Shown here piece after piece: positions 49,973 to 58,958 of a stretch of 64,000 bases of DNA. The DNA lies in assembly GCA_947283485.1 (NCBI GenBank), contig CAMYOU010000003.1:1-64000 (forward strand). Direction: 5' to 3'. Each line of letters starts with the position of its first letter. Positions within the stretch are counted from its first letter, which is position 1. The translations under genes were made by a program, and so were the position numbers. Below the pieces are notes generated by a model. That model had not been told where the DNA came from, ran no database searches, and was given only the letters and a program-made list of their open reading frames with translations. The DNA is from an uncultured Peptostreptococcaceae bacterium. Its GTDB lineage: Bacteria; Bacillota; Clostridia; Tissierellales; Peptoniphilaceae.

Positions 49973-51127
49973 ATGAAAACGAAAAAAATGGCAGCCGTTC
50001 TCTTAGCCCTGATGATGTTCCTCGTCTCATGTGGCGGACAACCGGCAGCATCCGGTGAAGCAAATGCTTCCGGAGAAGCAAGCAAAGAAGCAAGCGGCAC
50101 CGTCCTCAAGGTTTGCAATCTCGTCAACGGCAACCTCGGCGACAAATCGTTCTTCGACTCTGCAGAACGCGGACTCAAGGAACTCGAAGAAGCAGGACGC
50201 ATCGAGCTCAAAACCATCGAGATGGGCGCAACCGATGCAGACAAACCCAAATGGGAACAAACGCTAAACGAAGTGAGCGACTCCGGCGAATACGACGTCA
50301 TCGTTCTCGGTACGTATCAAATGCCCGAATTTTTGAAACCAGCAGCAGAAGCACATCCGGATCAAAAATACGTCATCTACGACGCGGAGCATGTCGGTCT
50401 TCCGAATGTCGCAACGCTTAACTTCAAGCAAAACGACCTCGGATACGTCATCGGTACGATCGCAGGTGCCATGACGAAAGCGACGGACGTTGAACGTATC
50501 AACGACAAGAACGTCATCGGTTTTGTCGGCGGCGAAGACGGTCCGGTCATCAACGACTTCCTCTACGGTTACATCCTCGGCGCACAGGCAGTCAACCCCG
50601 ACATCAAAGTCGACACCCGTTACATCAACAATTTCTATGACACGGCAGTTGCAAAAGAACTCGCACTCTCGATGATCAACGACAAAGGCGCGGACATCAT
50701 CTGGGGCGTTGCAGGTCTTGCAGGCAACGGCGGCGTCGAAGCTTGCCAAGAATCCGGCAAAGCATGGTTCATCGGCGTTGACTCCGACCAAGAGCTTACG
50801 CTTTCGAAAGAACTCGCAGACGTTACCCTGACCTCGGGTCTCAAGTCAATCGATAAGGCACTTGTATGGTTCTTCGACGAACTTGCGAAGGGTCATGAAC
50901 TCTACGGGTCGGAGACGATTCTCGGTGCCAAAGAAGGCGGCATCGGCATCATCGAAGACAAGAACTATCAAAAATTCGTTCCGGCAGACGTCCAAGAGGC
51001 AGTCAAGAAAGCCATTGAAGGCATCACGTCCGGCGCAGTCGTCGTTCCGTCGGCAATCGGCGAGCAAGCCAAAGACGGCGAGACCAAGACCGGCGCAGAA
51101 CTTCTTCGCGATCAAATGCAACCCTAA
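49973..51127 (+). CDS. BMP family nucleoside-binding lipoprotein
   Basis: The 384-residue lipoprotein has lipobox LVSCG (Cys20) and the BMP/PnrA fold. Its typical segments are NGNLGDKSFFDSAERGLKEL, TLNFKQNDLGYVIGTIAGAM, GFVGGEDGPVINDFLYGYI and WFIGVDSDQ. PnrA-type proteins bind purine nucleosides outside the membrane. It is the first gene of the import operon, and a hairpin separates it from the ATPase gene. Confidence 0.92.
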   Translation: MKTKKMAAVLLALMMFLVSCGGQPAASGEANASGEASKEASGTVLKVCNLVNGNLGDKSFFDSAERGLKELEEAGRIELKTIEMGATDADKPKWEQTLNEVSDSGEYDVIVLGTYQMPEFLKPAAEAHPDQKYVIYDAEHVGLPNVATLNFKQNDLGYVIGTIAGAMTKATDVERINDKNVIGFVGGEDGPVINDFLYGYILGAQAVNPDIKVDTRYINNFYDTAVAKELALSMINDKGADIIWGVAGLAGNGGVEACQESGKAWFIGVDSDQELTLSKELADVTLTSGLKSIDKALVWFFDELAKGHELYGSETILGAKEGGIGIIEDKNYQKFVPADVQEAVKKAIEGITSGAVVVPSAIGEQAKDGETKTGAELLRDQMQP

Positions 51128-51142
51128 GGGTTTTGCGTACAG

Positions 51143-51174
51143 AAGGGGGAAGAATATTCTTCCCCCTTTTTTCT
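51143..51174 (+). terminator. Attenuating terminator after the nucleoside-binding protein gene
   Basis: AGGGGGAAGAA and TTCTTCCCCCT form a perfect hairpin followed by TTTTTCT. It lies 50 bases before the ATPase gene of the same operon, so partial readthrough is expected. Confidence 0.85.
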
Positions 51175-51224
51175 ATAAGGACGCGAGCCTTACGGGCGCG
51201 AATCTTTTATAAAAAGGAGGGCAT

Positions 51225-52787
51225 ATGAAAGAAGCATATGCTGTCGAGATGCGCGGGATCGACAAAGTGTATCCCAACGGCATCGCGGCAAACAAAGACG
51301 TCGAGTTCTCGGTTCTAAAAGGCGAGATCCACGCGCTTATGGGTGAGAACGGCGCGGGCAAATCGACGCTCATGAAAATGCTCTTCGGCATCGAAGAGCC
51401 GACCAAAGGTGAAATCAAGATCAACGGTGAATCCGTCAAACTCTCCGGCCCGCAATCCGCCCTCGAGAAGGGCGTCGGCATGGTTCACCAACACTTTATG
51501 CTCGTCCCGTCGCTCACCGTGGCGGAGAACATCGTACTCGGCATGGCACCGCGAAAGAACGGCATTTTTATCGATTATAACAAGGCTGTGGAGATCACCG
51601 AGGAAGCGAGCAAGAAATACAATCTCAAGGTCGATCCCGACGCCAAAGTCGCGGACATCCCCGTCGGCATGAAACAAAAAGTCGAGATCCTAAAGGCACT
51701 CGTGCGTGGCGCGAAAATCCTCATCCTCGACGAGCCGACCGCGGTTCTTACGAGTCAAGAGACGGACGAACTCTTCCACGAGCTCAAGTTCCTAAAGAGC
51801 GAAGGCTATACGATCATCTTCATCTCGCACAAGCTCCGCGAGATCAAGTCCTTAACCGATCGCATCACGATCTTACGGGACGGACGCACGATCGGCACGT
51901 ACAACACGGGCGACGTGAGCGAGGAAGACATCAGCCGCATGATGGTCGGACGCGACGTCGATCTCACCGTCGAGAAAGACGAAGCGAAGCCCGGCAAAGT
52001 CGTCCTCCACGTCCGCGATCTCGAGTTTACGAACGAATGGGGCAAGAAGATGTGCGACAAGATCTCCTTTGACCTGCGCGAGGGCGAAATCCTCGGCATC
52101 GCCGGCGTCGAAGGAAACGGTCAGGCGGAGCTCGTGCAGATGCTCTTCAATCTCACCGCTCCCGAAGCGGGTACGATCGAAGTCCACGGCAAAGACACGA
52201 CGAAACTTTCCCATCGCAAACTGCGCGAAGAGGGCATCACGCTCATTCCCGAAGACCGTATGACCTACGGCATCGCAGGCGACGGCACGATCGAGGAGAA
52301 CATCCTCTCCGACCGCGCCCACCACAAGAGATTCAATCGCGGTCCTCTCTTTAAGATGCCCGCCATCCGTGAAGAGTCCGCGCTCCTCGTCAAGGAATAT
52401 CAGATCCTTGCGAAATCCGCCGAGCAACGCGTCAAGATGCTCTCGGGCGGCAATATTCAAAAAGTCGTCGTCGCACGCGAATTTTCCGCCGAGCCAAAAC
52501 TCATCATCGCGGATCAGCCGACGCGCGGCATCGACGTCGGTGCGGCGGAATTTATCCATAGAAAACTCGTCGAGCTCTCGCGCGAAGGCACGGCCGTCTT
52601 ACTCGTAAGCGCGGATCTCAACGAAGTTCTGGCACTGTCCGACAGTCTCATGGTCTTCCACGAGGGGCACGTCGTCGCGTACTTCCCCGACACCAAGGGA
52701 CTCAACGACGTCATCCTCGGCGAATACATGCTCGGCATCAAAGAGCAAAGTCCGGAAGAAACGAGGAGGGTACTCCATGAAAAATAA
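51225..52787 (+). CDS. Nucleoside ABC transporter ATPase with two nucleotide-binding domains
   Basis: The 520-residue protein has two ATPase domains. The first has Walker A GENGAGKSTLMKMLF and Walker B ILILDEPTAVLTSQE. The second has the family-typical degenerate Walker A GVEGNGQAELVQM, signature LSGGNIQKVVVAREF and IIADQPTRGIDVG. This is the RbsA/NupO architecture. AAGGAGG precedes the ATG. It drives the two permeases encoded next. Confidence 0.93.
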   Translation: MKEAYAVEMRGIDKVYPNGIAANKDVEFSVLKGEIHALMGENGAGKSTLMKMLFGIEEPTKGEIKINGESVKLSGPQSALEKGVGMVHQHFMLVPSLTVAENIVLGMAPRKNGIFIDYNKAVEITEEASKKYNLKVDPDAKVADIPVGMKQKVEILKALVRGAKILILDEPTAVLTSQETDELFHELKFLKSEGYTIIFISHKLREIKSLTDRITILRDGRTIGTYNTGDVSEEDISRMMVGRDVDLTVEKDEAKPGKVVLHVRDLEFTNEWGKKMCDKISFDLREGEILGIAGVEGNGQAELVQMLFNLTAPEAGTIEVHGKDTTKLSHRKLREEGITLIPEDRMTYGIAGDGTIEENILSDRAHHKRFNRGPLFKMPAIREESALLVKEYQILAKSAEQRVKMLSGGNIQKVVVAREFSAEPKLIIADQPTRGIDVGAAEFIHRKLVELSREGTAVLLVSADLNEVLALSDSLMVFHEGHVVAYFPDTKGLNDVILGEYMLGIKEQSPEETRRVLHEK

Positions 52788-53901
52788 ACGACTTGCCCGC
52801 TTCGAAATTTTGCGCGGCGCCATTTCCATTCTCGTCGCGATCTTCGTGGCGGCACTTTTCATCTTCGCCATCAGCAAAGAGCCGTGGAAAGCACTGAAGT
52901 ATTTACTCCTAAGCCCGCTCTTTACGACGCGTGGCGGATCCTTATCCTTTAATCTTCAGAGCTTTTATACGATTCTCGCGGCGATGATCCCGACGATCTT
53001 CACGGGTCTCGGCGTCTGCGTCATGTTCTCGGCAAACGAGTTCAACTTAGGCGGTGAGGGTTGTGTGCTCCTCGGTGCTTTCGTCGCATCGCTCTACGGC
53101 ATCTATCTGGCACCGGGTTCCGTCCTCGATCCCTATGTCGCCGTCCTCTTGGGCGGTGTCGTCTGCGGCGTCATCATGCTTATCCCCGCACTCGGGAAAG
53201 TCAAACTCGGGGCGAGCGAGATGGTTTCCTCCCTCATGCTAAACTACGTCATTCTCTACTATGTCATGCACGGTCTCTCGACGAAATACGCGGATCGTTC
53301 GCAAGGCTCGCTTATGAGTTTTCCGATTCGCGAGAGTGCGAAGATCGGCGATCTTGTGAAGGGCAATTCCCACCTTACATGGGGTTTTGTCGTCGCGCTC
53401 ATCGCGGTGGTCGTGATCTGGTTCTTCATGTACCGCACGCGCTGGGGCTATCAGATCCGCATGATCGGGATCAACCGTTCGTTTGCAAAATACTCCGGCA
53501 TGCGCGTGGGCGCGGTCGTCATTCTCGCGCAAGTGATCGGCGGCGTGCTCTCCGGTTTTGGCGGTGCGCTCGAAAATCTCGGACGTTTTCAGACATTCCA
53601 ATGGCGCACGCTCCCCGGTTACGGCTGGGTCGGGATCACGATCGCGATCCTCGCGAAGAACAATCCCGCCTATGTGCCGCTCGCAAGCTTTTTTATCGCC
53701 TATCTCAACAAAGGCTGTCAGCTTATGAGTACGTATTGTGACGTGCCGGCGGAGATGATCGACATCATCCAGGCCGTCATCTTCCTCTTCTTTGCGGCGG
53801 AACAATTCCTCGCAAAACATCGTCAGAAGATCGTCGTAAAGACCGCCATGGAAGAGATTAAGGCGGAGGAACCCGTCGACGGAGGTGAAGCTCATGCTTA
53901 A
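52777..53901 (+). CDS. Nucleoside ABC transporter permease 1
   Basis: The 374-residue permease has about ten helices of the BPD_transp_2 family. The segments are GVCVMFSANEFNLGGEGCVLLGAF and later GLENLGRF-like GGALENLGRFQTFQWRTLPG. The NupP-type cytoplasmic start is short and basic. It overlaps the ATPase gene by 11 bases with its binding site (GGAGG) inside that gene. Confidence 0.9.
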   Translation: MKNKRLARFEILRGAISILVAIFVAALFIFAISKEPWKALKYLLLSPLFTTRGGSLSFNLQSFYTILAAMIPTIFTGLGVCVMFSANEFNLGGEGCVLLGAFVASLYGIYLAPGSVLDPYVAVLLGGVVCGVIMLIPALGKVKLGASEMVSSLMLNYVILYYVMHGLSTKYADRSQGSLMSFPIRESAKIGDLVKGNSHLTWGFVVALIAVVVIWFFMYRTRWGYQIRMIGINRSFAKYSGMRVGAVVILAQVIGGVLSGFGGALENLGRFQTFQWRTLPGYGWVGITIAILAKNNPAYVPLASFFIAYLNKGCQLMSTYCDVPAEMIDIIQAVIFLFFAAEQFLAKHRQKIVVKTAMEEIKAEEPVDGGEAHA

Positions 53902-54844
53902 AGAACTGTGGCCGCTCTTGTGGCAAACCGAATTTTTCTTCTCGATCATCCGCATCACCGCCCCGATCCTCTTCGCGGCACTCGCGAGCGTCGTCGCGGA
54001 ACGTGCGGGCGTCACGAACATCGGTCTTGAGGGGATCATGATGGTCTCCGCGCTCTTCGGAACGCTCTTTAGCTATTGGACGCAGTCGTGGCTCATCGGC
54101 GTCATCGGTGCGCTTCTTGTCGGCGTGCTCCTTGCGCTCATCATGGCGTTTTTCTCCCTCAATCTCAAAACGGACATCATCCTATCCGGTATCGCGATCA
54201 ATATGCTCGGCGCGGGCGGGACGATCTTTCTCCTCTACGCCTTCACGGGTGAACGCGGCAACACCGCCGCCCTTTCGTCCGCGAACATCCTGATCCCCGC
54301 CGTCGAGATTCCGATTCTCAAGTCGATCCCGATCTTGGGACCGATTCTCTCCGGGCACTCCGTCCTCACCTACGTCGCCTTTCTCCTCGTCGGCGTGACG
54401 AGCGTGCTTCTCTACAAGACGCCTCTGGGACTCAATATCCGTGCGGTCGGGGAAGACCCGAGCGCGGCGGAATCCGTCGGCGTCTCCGTCAACAAGATCA
54501 AATACATCGCCCTCGCGATCTCCGGTGCGCTCTCCGGACTCGGCGGCGCGTACATGTCCATGTACTACTCGCAGAGCTGGAACGCCAACATGGTCGCCGG
54601 ACGCGGTTTCATCGCCCTCGCGGCGGAAGCCATGGGACGCGGCGAGCCCGTGGGTGCCATGTGGTCGAGTCTCCTCTTCGGTCTTGCGCAAGCCCTGCGT
54701 ACCAAGGCGGCAGGACTCCCCGGCATCAGCTCCTATCTCGTCAGTGCCATCCCCTATGCCGTCACGATCTTAGGACTCTATATCTACGCGGCAGCCACGC
54801 TCCGACGCTCCAAGACCCGCTTGAGCGCGAAAAAGGAGGATTAG
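53894..54844 (+). CDS. Nucleoside ABC transporter permease 2
   Basis: The 316-residue permease is the NupQ-type partner: APILFAALASVVAERAGVTN and TNIGLEGIMMVSALFGTLF at the start, and ARGEPVGAMWSSLLFG-like GRGEPVGAMWSSLLFGLAQA near the end. ATG 53894 is preferred over a GTG at 53885 because GGAGG lies 8 bases upstream. It overlaps the first permease by 8 bases. Confidence 0.9.
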   Translation: MLKELWPLLWQTEFFFSIIRITAPILFAALASVVAERAGVTNIGLEGIMMVSALFGTLFSYWTQSWLIGVIGALLVGVLLALIMAFFSLNLKTDIILSGIAINMLGAGGTIFLLYAFTGERGNTAALSSANILIPAVEIPILKSIPILGPILSGHSVLTYVAFLLVGVTSVLLYKTPLGLNIRAVGEDPSAAESVGVSVNKIKYIALAISGALSGLGGAYMSMYYSQSWNANMVAGRGFIALAAEAMGRGEPVGAMWSSLLFGLAQALRTKAAGLPGISSYLVSAIPYAVTILGLYIYAAATLRRSKTRLSAKKED

Positions 54845-54845
54845 A

Positions 54846-55778
54846 ATGACGAAGATCATCCTCGACGGCGATCCCGGACACGACGACGCGATCGCATGGA
54901 CACTTGCAAGTGCCGAACCCTCGCTTGAGATCCTCGGCATCACGACCGTCTCCGGCAATCAGACGATCGAGAAGACCACCTACAATGCAAGACGCATTGC
55001 AAGGCTCTTAGGTTACACGGGACCCATCGCAAGAGGTGCTGCAAAACCCCTCATGCGCCCCGTCATGACCGCGGGAAGCGTCCACGGAGAATCGGGCCTC
55101 GACGGTCCCGAGCTCCCCGAACCCGCACCGATCACCGACCTCCTCGCCGTCGATCTCATGGACAAGATCTTCCGCGAGACCGAATCGAAGATCACCCTCG
55201 TCCCCACGGGACCGCTTACCAATATCGCCCTCTTTCTCCTCCTCTATCCCGAACACCGGGAAAGAATCGAGCGCATCTACCTCATGGGCGGCGGCATCGG
55301 TTTCGGCAATTGGACGAGCGCGGCGGAATTCAATATCTTAGTCGACCCCGAGGCCGCGAAGATCGTCTTCGACTCGGGACTCCCCATCACCATGGCGGGA
55401 CTCGACGTCACCGAATCGGCGCTCATCTATCCCGACGAATTTGACCGCGTCCGCACACACGGCGGACACGTGGGCGACATCATCGCCGAATGGCTCGACT
55501 TCTTCTACCGTTTCCACGCGGAAAAAGGCTACGAAGGCGCGCCCATTCACGACGCCGTGGCAGTCCTTGCGATCACGCATCCCGAACTCTTTACGATGCA
55601 CGACTATTTCGTCGACATCGACACCGACGGCGTCCACACGACCGGCGCAACCGTCGCCGACATCTACGGAAGAAGCGGAAACGCGCCCAACGCGACCGTC
55701 ATCACGGGGATTCACAGAGAAGCATTCCTCGATGTTTTCCTCTCTCTCGTCGAAACATATAAGGAGGTGCACGCATGA
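54846..55778 (+). CDS. Inosine-uridine preferring nucleoside hydrolase 1
   Basis: The 310-residue enzyme has the calcium/ribose motif ILDGDPGHDDAIAW, the TGPLTNIALFLLLYP segment, LMGGGIGFGNWTSAAEFNI and the C-terminal HDAVAVLAI. It cleaves the N-glycosidic bond of nucleosides to base and ribose in the cytoplasm. AGGAGG precedes the ATG, one base after the permease gene. It probably differs in substrate from the second hydrolase. Confidence 0.93.
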   Translation: MTKIILDGDPGHDDAIAWTLASAEPSLEILGITTVSGNQTIEKTTYNARRIARLLGYTGPIARGAAKPLMRPVMTAGSVHGESGLDGPELPEPAPITDLLAVDLMDKIFRETESKITLVPTGPLTNIALFLLLYPEHRERIERIYLMGGGIGFGNWTSAAEFNILVDPEAAKIVFDSGLPITMAGLDVTESALIYPDEFDRVRTHGGHVGDIIAEWLDFFYRFHAEKGYEGAPIHDAVAVLAITHPELFTMHDYFVDIDTDGVHTTGATVADIYGRSGNAPNATVITGIHREAFLDVFLSLVETYKEVHA

Positions 55779-56695
55779 ATCCGAGAAAAATCTGGATCGA
55801 CTGCGATCCCGGCGTCGACGACCTGAGCGCCATCATCCTCGCATACCGCATGGGACTCGACATCGTCGGCATCTCCTCCGTCGCAGGCAACGCGACCCAC
55901 GAGAACACCTATCGCAACGCGCGCGACATCGTCGCCTTTATGGGCGAGACGACCCCCGTCTACGGCGGCGCGGAGAAGCCCCTGATGCGCGAACTCGAGA
56001 CCGCTCCCCATGTCCACGGCGAGAACGGACTCGGGAACCTTACCATCGAGCCCTCCACCGCTCCCCACGAGGAGAAAAAAGCCTGGGACGCGCTCTACGA
56101 AGCCGCGTGTCGGTATGACGACCTCACCGTCGTCGCCGTGGGACCCCTCACGAACATCGCGCTTGCACTCTTAAAATACGAAGACCTCGCCACGAAACTC
56201 GGCGAAATCGCCATCATGGGCGGCAGTGCCAAATTCGGCAACGCCACACCCAAAGCGGAATTCAATATCTACGCCGACGCCGAAGCCGCGAAGATCGTCT
56301 TCGACTCCGGACTCTTTGTCCACATGTTCGGCCTCGACGTCACCCTCGAGGGATACCTCACCGACGACGAGCGAGCACATCTTGCGAAGGTTTCCCCGCG
56401 CGAAGGCGGACTCATCGCCCGCGCATTCGAACACATGGGTGACTTTATCCGCTCCCTGGGACTTCCCGGCGTCTGCCTCCACGACGCGCTCCCGATTCTT
56501 AACCTCGGCTACCCCGAGCTCTTTACCTCGGACACCGCACACGTCGACATCGAGACAAAAAGTACACTGTCTTATGGCGAAACCGTCACCGACCTCTACT
56601 CCGACAGACAGTACGAACCCAAAAACGCGCGCGTCTACCTTTCCATCGACCGCGAGAAATTCCTCGCCATTGTGGAAGAACTCCTCACAAAATAA
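55775..56695 (+). CDS. Nucleoside hydrolase 2
   Basis: The 306-residue paralogue has WIDCDPGVDDLSAIILA, where the last Ala-like position differs from hydrolase 1, VGPLTNIALALLKYED, IMGGSAKFGNATPKAEFNIY and HDALPILNLGYPELF. It overlaps hydrolase 1 by ATGA. Two hydrolases in one operon suggest separate purine and pyrimidine preference; this cannot be read from sequence alone. A terminator follows. Confidence 0.92.
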   Translation: MNPRKIWIDCDPGVDDLSAIILAYRMGLDIVGISSVAGNATHENTYRNARDIVAFMGETTPVYGGAEKPLMRELETAPHVHGENGLGNLTIEPSTAPHEEKKAWDALYEAACRYDDLTVVAVGPLTNIALALLKYEDLATKLGEIAIMGGSAKFGNATPKAEFNIYADAEAAKIVFDSGLFVHMFGLDVTLEGYLTDDERAHLAKVSPREGGLIARAFEHMGDFIRSLGLPGVCLHDALPILNLGYPELFTSDTAHVDIETKSTLSYGETVTDLYSDRQYEPKNARVYLSIDREKFLAIVEELLTK

Positions 56696-56714
56696 CCCGC
56701 GCACAAAATAGAAA

Positions 56715-56746
56715 CAAAAAAAGACCCGACTCGGGTCTTTTTTTCT
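56715..56746 (+). terminator. Terminator of the nucleoside operon
   Basis: AAAAAGACCCG and CGGGTCTTTTTTT pair around ACT. Together with its left flank (GAAACAAAAAA) it closely resembles the terminator at 58922-58954. Confidence 0.85.
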
Positions 56747-56751
56747 TGTCT

Positions 56752-57040
56752 CTAAACGCTCCGTTCGTGGATCATGGTGACGATATCAGGATCGGCTTCG
56801 ACGAAGAAGTCTTCTTTATCAAAAAGGGATCTCAATTTGATGTTGGAATTCCCGTCCCCATGGATGAGCATGTTTGTCGTCGATAGACCAAAGGCGACTT
56901 CCTCGATCTCGACGCCATAGATATTATTCTTTTTGATATTTTCTCTCTTGATTTTTTCTCTGAATCCGTGATCTTTGCTCCTTCACAATCGGCCAACGCT
57001 TTACCATTGCCTGCACGAGAAAAGATCCGGGTGTTAAATC
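56752..57040 (-). pseudogene. Decayed adenine-specific DNA methylase (HsdM-like) fragment
   Basis: On the minus strand a frame ending at TAG (56754-56752) reads REKIKRENIKKNNIYGVEIE, then FGLSTTNMLIHGDGNSNIK, which is the catalytic-domain sequence that follows the NPPF/DPACGSG region in type I methylase subunits. Just upstream, in other frames, GSFLVQAMVK and ALADCEGAKIT continue the same protein, so at least two frameshifts separate the pieces. The true N- and C-termini are gone. It marks a lost restriction-modification locus. Confidence 0.72.
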
Positions 57041-57115
57041 GTATAGCAAAATCAATACTTGCAGAGCCTAGTTTTTAGCTCATTCAGGTGGATTGTTCGT
57101 GCAGCAAGCTGAAAT

Positions 57116-57535
57116 TTATGGTTCAAATGCGAGCAGGTTTCCAAGCGAGATTGAGAAGCCAAGCGACTGATACATATTTATATCGCAGTCGGCACAGCCA
57201 ACAGTTAAAGAAGAAATACCGCTTTCACCGTATGCATACTGTACCAATTTCCTTGCTATACCTTTGTGACGATATTCGGGGCGAATATAGAAGTCCTCAA
57301 AAATACCGCTCGGCATATAGTCAAAAGTCGAGAATCCGATCGTGATCGAACAGCATCCGACCAACTGATTGTCTTCCAGAACTCCGAAAAAAAGAATCCG
57401 TTCTTCATCAATCGCTTTCTCCAAACGCTGTCTATCCTCAAATTTCGGTTCCTCTTCTCCGATTTCCGCTTTATATAGTTTTTGCAATTCCCACAAAGCA
57501 TCTACCTCAAAAGCACCAATTCTCCTATAATCCAT
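57116..57535 (-). CDS. GNAT family N-acetyltransferase
   Basis: The 139-residue protein has the GNAT core: LVGCCSITIGFSTFDYMPSG, then EDFYIRPEYRHKGIARKLVQ with the acetyl-CoA loop RHKGIA. It ends with DCDINMYQSLGFSI. The substrate is unknown. ATG 57535 has AGGTGG upstream; a GTG three codons earlier is an alternative. It is the first of four acetyltransferase genes in 3.5 kb, in AT-richer DNA. Confidence 0.83.
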   Translation of the reverse strand: MDYRRIGAFEVDALWELQKLYKAEIGEEEPKFEDRQRLEKAIDEERILFFGVLEDNQLVGCCSITIGFSTFDYMPSGIFEDFYIRPEYRHKGIARKLVQYAYGESGISSLTVGCADCDINMYQSLGFSISLGNLLAFEP

Positions 57536-57566
57536 ATCCGCCACCTGCCAATTCTCATTTTTTCTT

Positions 57567-57585
57567 CTTGACTTGAAAATTCAAG
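57567..57585. repeat. 19-bp dyad motif, copy 2
   Basis: CTTGACTTGAAAATTCAAG differs from the copy at 16188-16206 at one position and has the same inverted repeat. It lies 32 bases upstream of the GNAT gene at 57535, a suitable place for an operator. Confidence 0.6.
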
Positions 57586-57634
57586 ATCTAATTTTTGATC
57601 GTATTTTTGTGTTCTTGCAAAATTCATTTTCGCC

Positions 57635-57913
57635 TCAAAATAAAGTAATGATTTTGCATTCTTTCCATACTTCTAAAAAAGGCTGACTTAAAAGAGTAGC
57701 TTTTTCAAATAGCTCATCCATAGAAACAAAATCTTGCCCTTTTTCATGATGTGATAAAGTCACATATTTAGGTGAACCATGCTTTGACATAAAGAAAAGT
57801 TCATCTTGATACTGAAATTCTAATTCTCTTCCGTGATCAATTAAATAATCCAATGCACCCAGAGAATGATCGTGCAGCAGCTCGTCTGCAATCAAATCAT
57901 GAGCATTGAACAT
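57635..57913 (-). CDS. Small conserved-looking protein of unknown function
   Basis: The 92-residue protein is acidic and soluble, with HDLIADELLHDHSLGALDYL, then FFMSKHGSPKYVTLSHHEKG. It has the size and charge of small antitoxin or immunity proteins, but I do not recognise the family. ATG 57913 follows TGGAGG; the long frame further upstream is low-complexity Lys/Arg codons and not part of it. An extended -10 promoter lies at 58025-58033. Confidence 0.68.
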   Translation of the reverse strand: MFNAHDLIADELLHDHSLGALDYLIDHGRELEFQYQDELFFMSKHGSPKYVTLSHHEKGQDFVSMDELFEKATLLSQPFLEVWKECKIITLF

Positions 57914-58024
57914 AAAAAACCTCCATTTTGCACGCGCGTTTTTTTGCGTCGATGCTTCTTCCTTTTTCCTTTTCCTTTTTCTTTTTCTTTCTTCCTTTTT
58001 CATGTTTTGCCGTATATTGCCCTT

Positions 58025-58033
58025 ATTATACCA
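58025..58033 (-). promoter_or_regulatory. Extended -10 promoter of the 92-residue protein gene
   Basis: Minus-strand TGGTATAAT, about 112 bases before the ATG, leaving a long AT-rich leader. It faces away from the SGNH promoter 31 bases further on. Confidence 0.55.
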
Positions 58034-58063
58034 TGTGTTGGCGGGCGGTTCCGTGCGTCGCGG

Positions 58064-58072
58064 TGGTATAAT
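58064..58072 (+). promoter_or_regulatory. Extended -10 promoter of the SGNH hydrolase gene
   Basis: TGGTATAAT on the plus strand, 122 bases before the ATG. No -35 box at the right spacing. Confidence 0.55.
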
Positions 58073-58194
58073 GAGAGAAGCATAAGAGAAAAACGCGGCG
58101 AGAAATGAAATCCTTTTTTCTCGATCCGTATCAAGCGCGACGGGATCCCGATGAAGGATTCCGTCCGATGGCAGTCTGAGAAAGGCGGCACAAA

Positions 58195-58890
58195 ATGACA
58201 ACGGTAATCGCATTCGGAGATTCTCTCGTCCAAGGCGTCGTCAATCCGAACGGACGCCCTACCATCTCCCGGACATCTTTCGTAAAACTTTGCGAAAAAA
58301 AGCTCGGCATAAGCGTGCTTAACAAAGCGAGACTCGGATGTACCGTTGAACGGGGAGAGGAAATCTTCGACCGTTTCATCGACACCGTACGAAGCTCGGA
58401 TGCCCGCTATGTCGTTTTCGATTTTGGCGGCAATGACTGTGATTTTGATTGGAAACGCGTCTGCGATCATCCGGACGAGAAGATCGGTCCGTATGTGGAC
58501 AGAACCTCCTTCCGAGCGCATTACCGCTCCCTGATCCAAAAAGTGCGCACCGAAGGCAAAGAACCGATCCTGCTCTCCCTTCCGCCCATCGTTTCCGAAA
58601 AATTTTTCAAATGGATTTCAAGAGGGCTCTGCGAAGAAACGATCCTTCGTTTCCTCGGCGGTGACGTGGGGTATCTCGCCGATTGGCACATGAGCTATAA
58701 TCTCGCAGTTTTTAATCTTGCGCTCGAACAAAAAGTGCGCATCATCGATATCTCTTCCTGCTTTCTGCAAGAAAAAAATTATAAGGCTCTTTTCTCGATC
58801 GACGGCATCCACCCGAATGAAGAGGGGCATGCACTGATCGCCGAGACCATCTGCGCCTATGTTCGAGATGAGAACCTTCACTGCTCGTAA
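58195..58890 (+). CDS. Cytoplasmic SGNH/GDSL hydrolase
   Basis: The 231-residue enzyme has block I VIAFGDSLVQGVVNPNG, block III DFGGNDCDFDW and block V IDGIHPNEEGHALIA, giving the Ser/Asn/Asp-His active set. No signal or anchor is present, unlike the SGNH protein at 23 kb. Substrates of such esterases vary widely. AAAGGCGG precedes the ATG. It is a single-gene unit with its own promoter and terminator. Confidence 0.88.
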   Translation: MTTVIAFGDSLVQGVVNPNGRPTISRTSFVKLCEKKLGISVLNKARLGCTVERGEEIFDRFIDTVRSSDARYVVFDFGGNDCDFDWKRVCDHPDEKIGPYVDRTSFRAHYRSLIQKVRTEGKEPILLSLPPIVSEKFFKWISRGLCEETILRFLGGDVGYLADWHMSYNLAVFNLALEQKVRIIDISSCFLQEKNYKALFSIDGIHPNEEGHALIAETICAYVRDENLHCS

Positions 58891-58921
58891 AACATGGGCG
58901 TCCATACACGCACAAACTAGA

Positions 58922-58954
58922 AACAAAAAAGACCCTTCGCGGGTCTTTTTTCTT
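58922..58954. terminator. Convergent terminator between SGNH and GNAT genes
   Basis: AAAAAAGACCC and GGGTCTTTTTT pair around TTCGC. It serves genes ending from both sides. Confidence 0.83.
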
Positions 58955-58958
58955 TCGC

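Noticed and set aside
57914..58213. N-terminal extension of the 92-residue protein through a Lys/Arg-rich tract
   Set aside because: The tract lies upstream of a good start with a TGGAGG site and spans the promoter region; the residues are low complexity.
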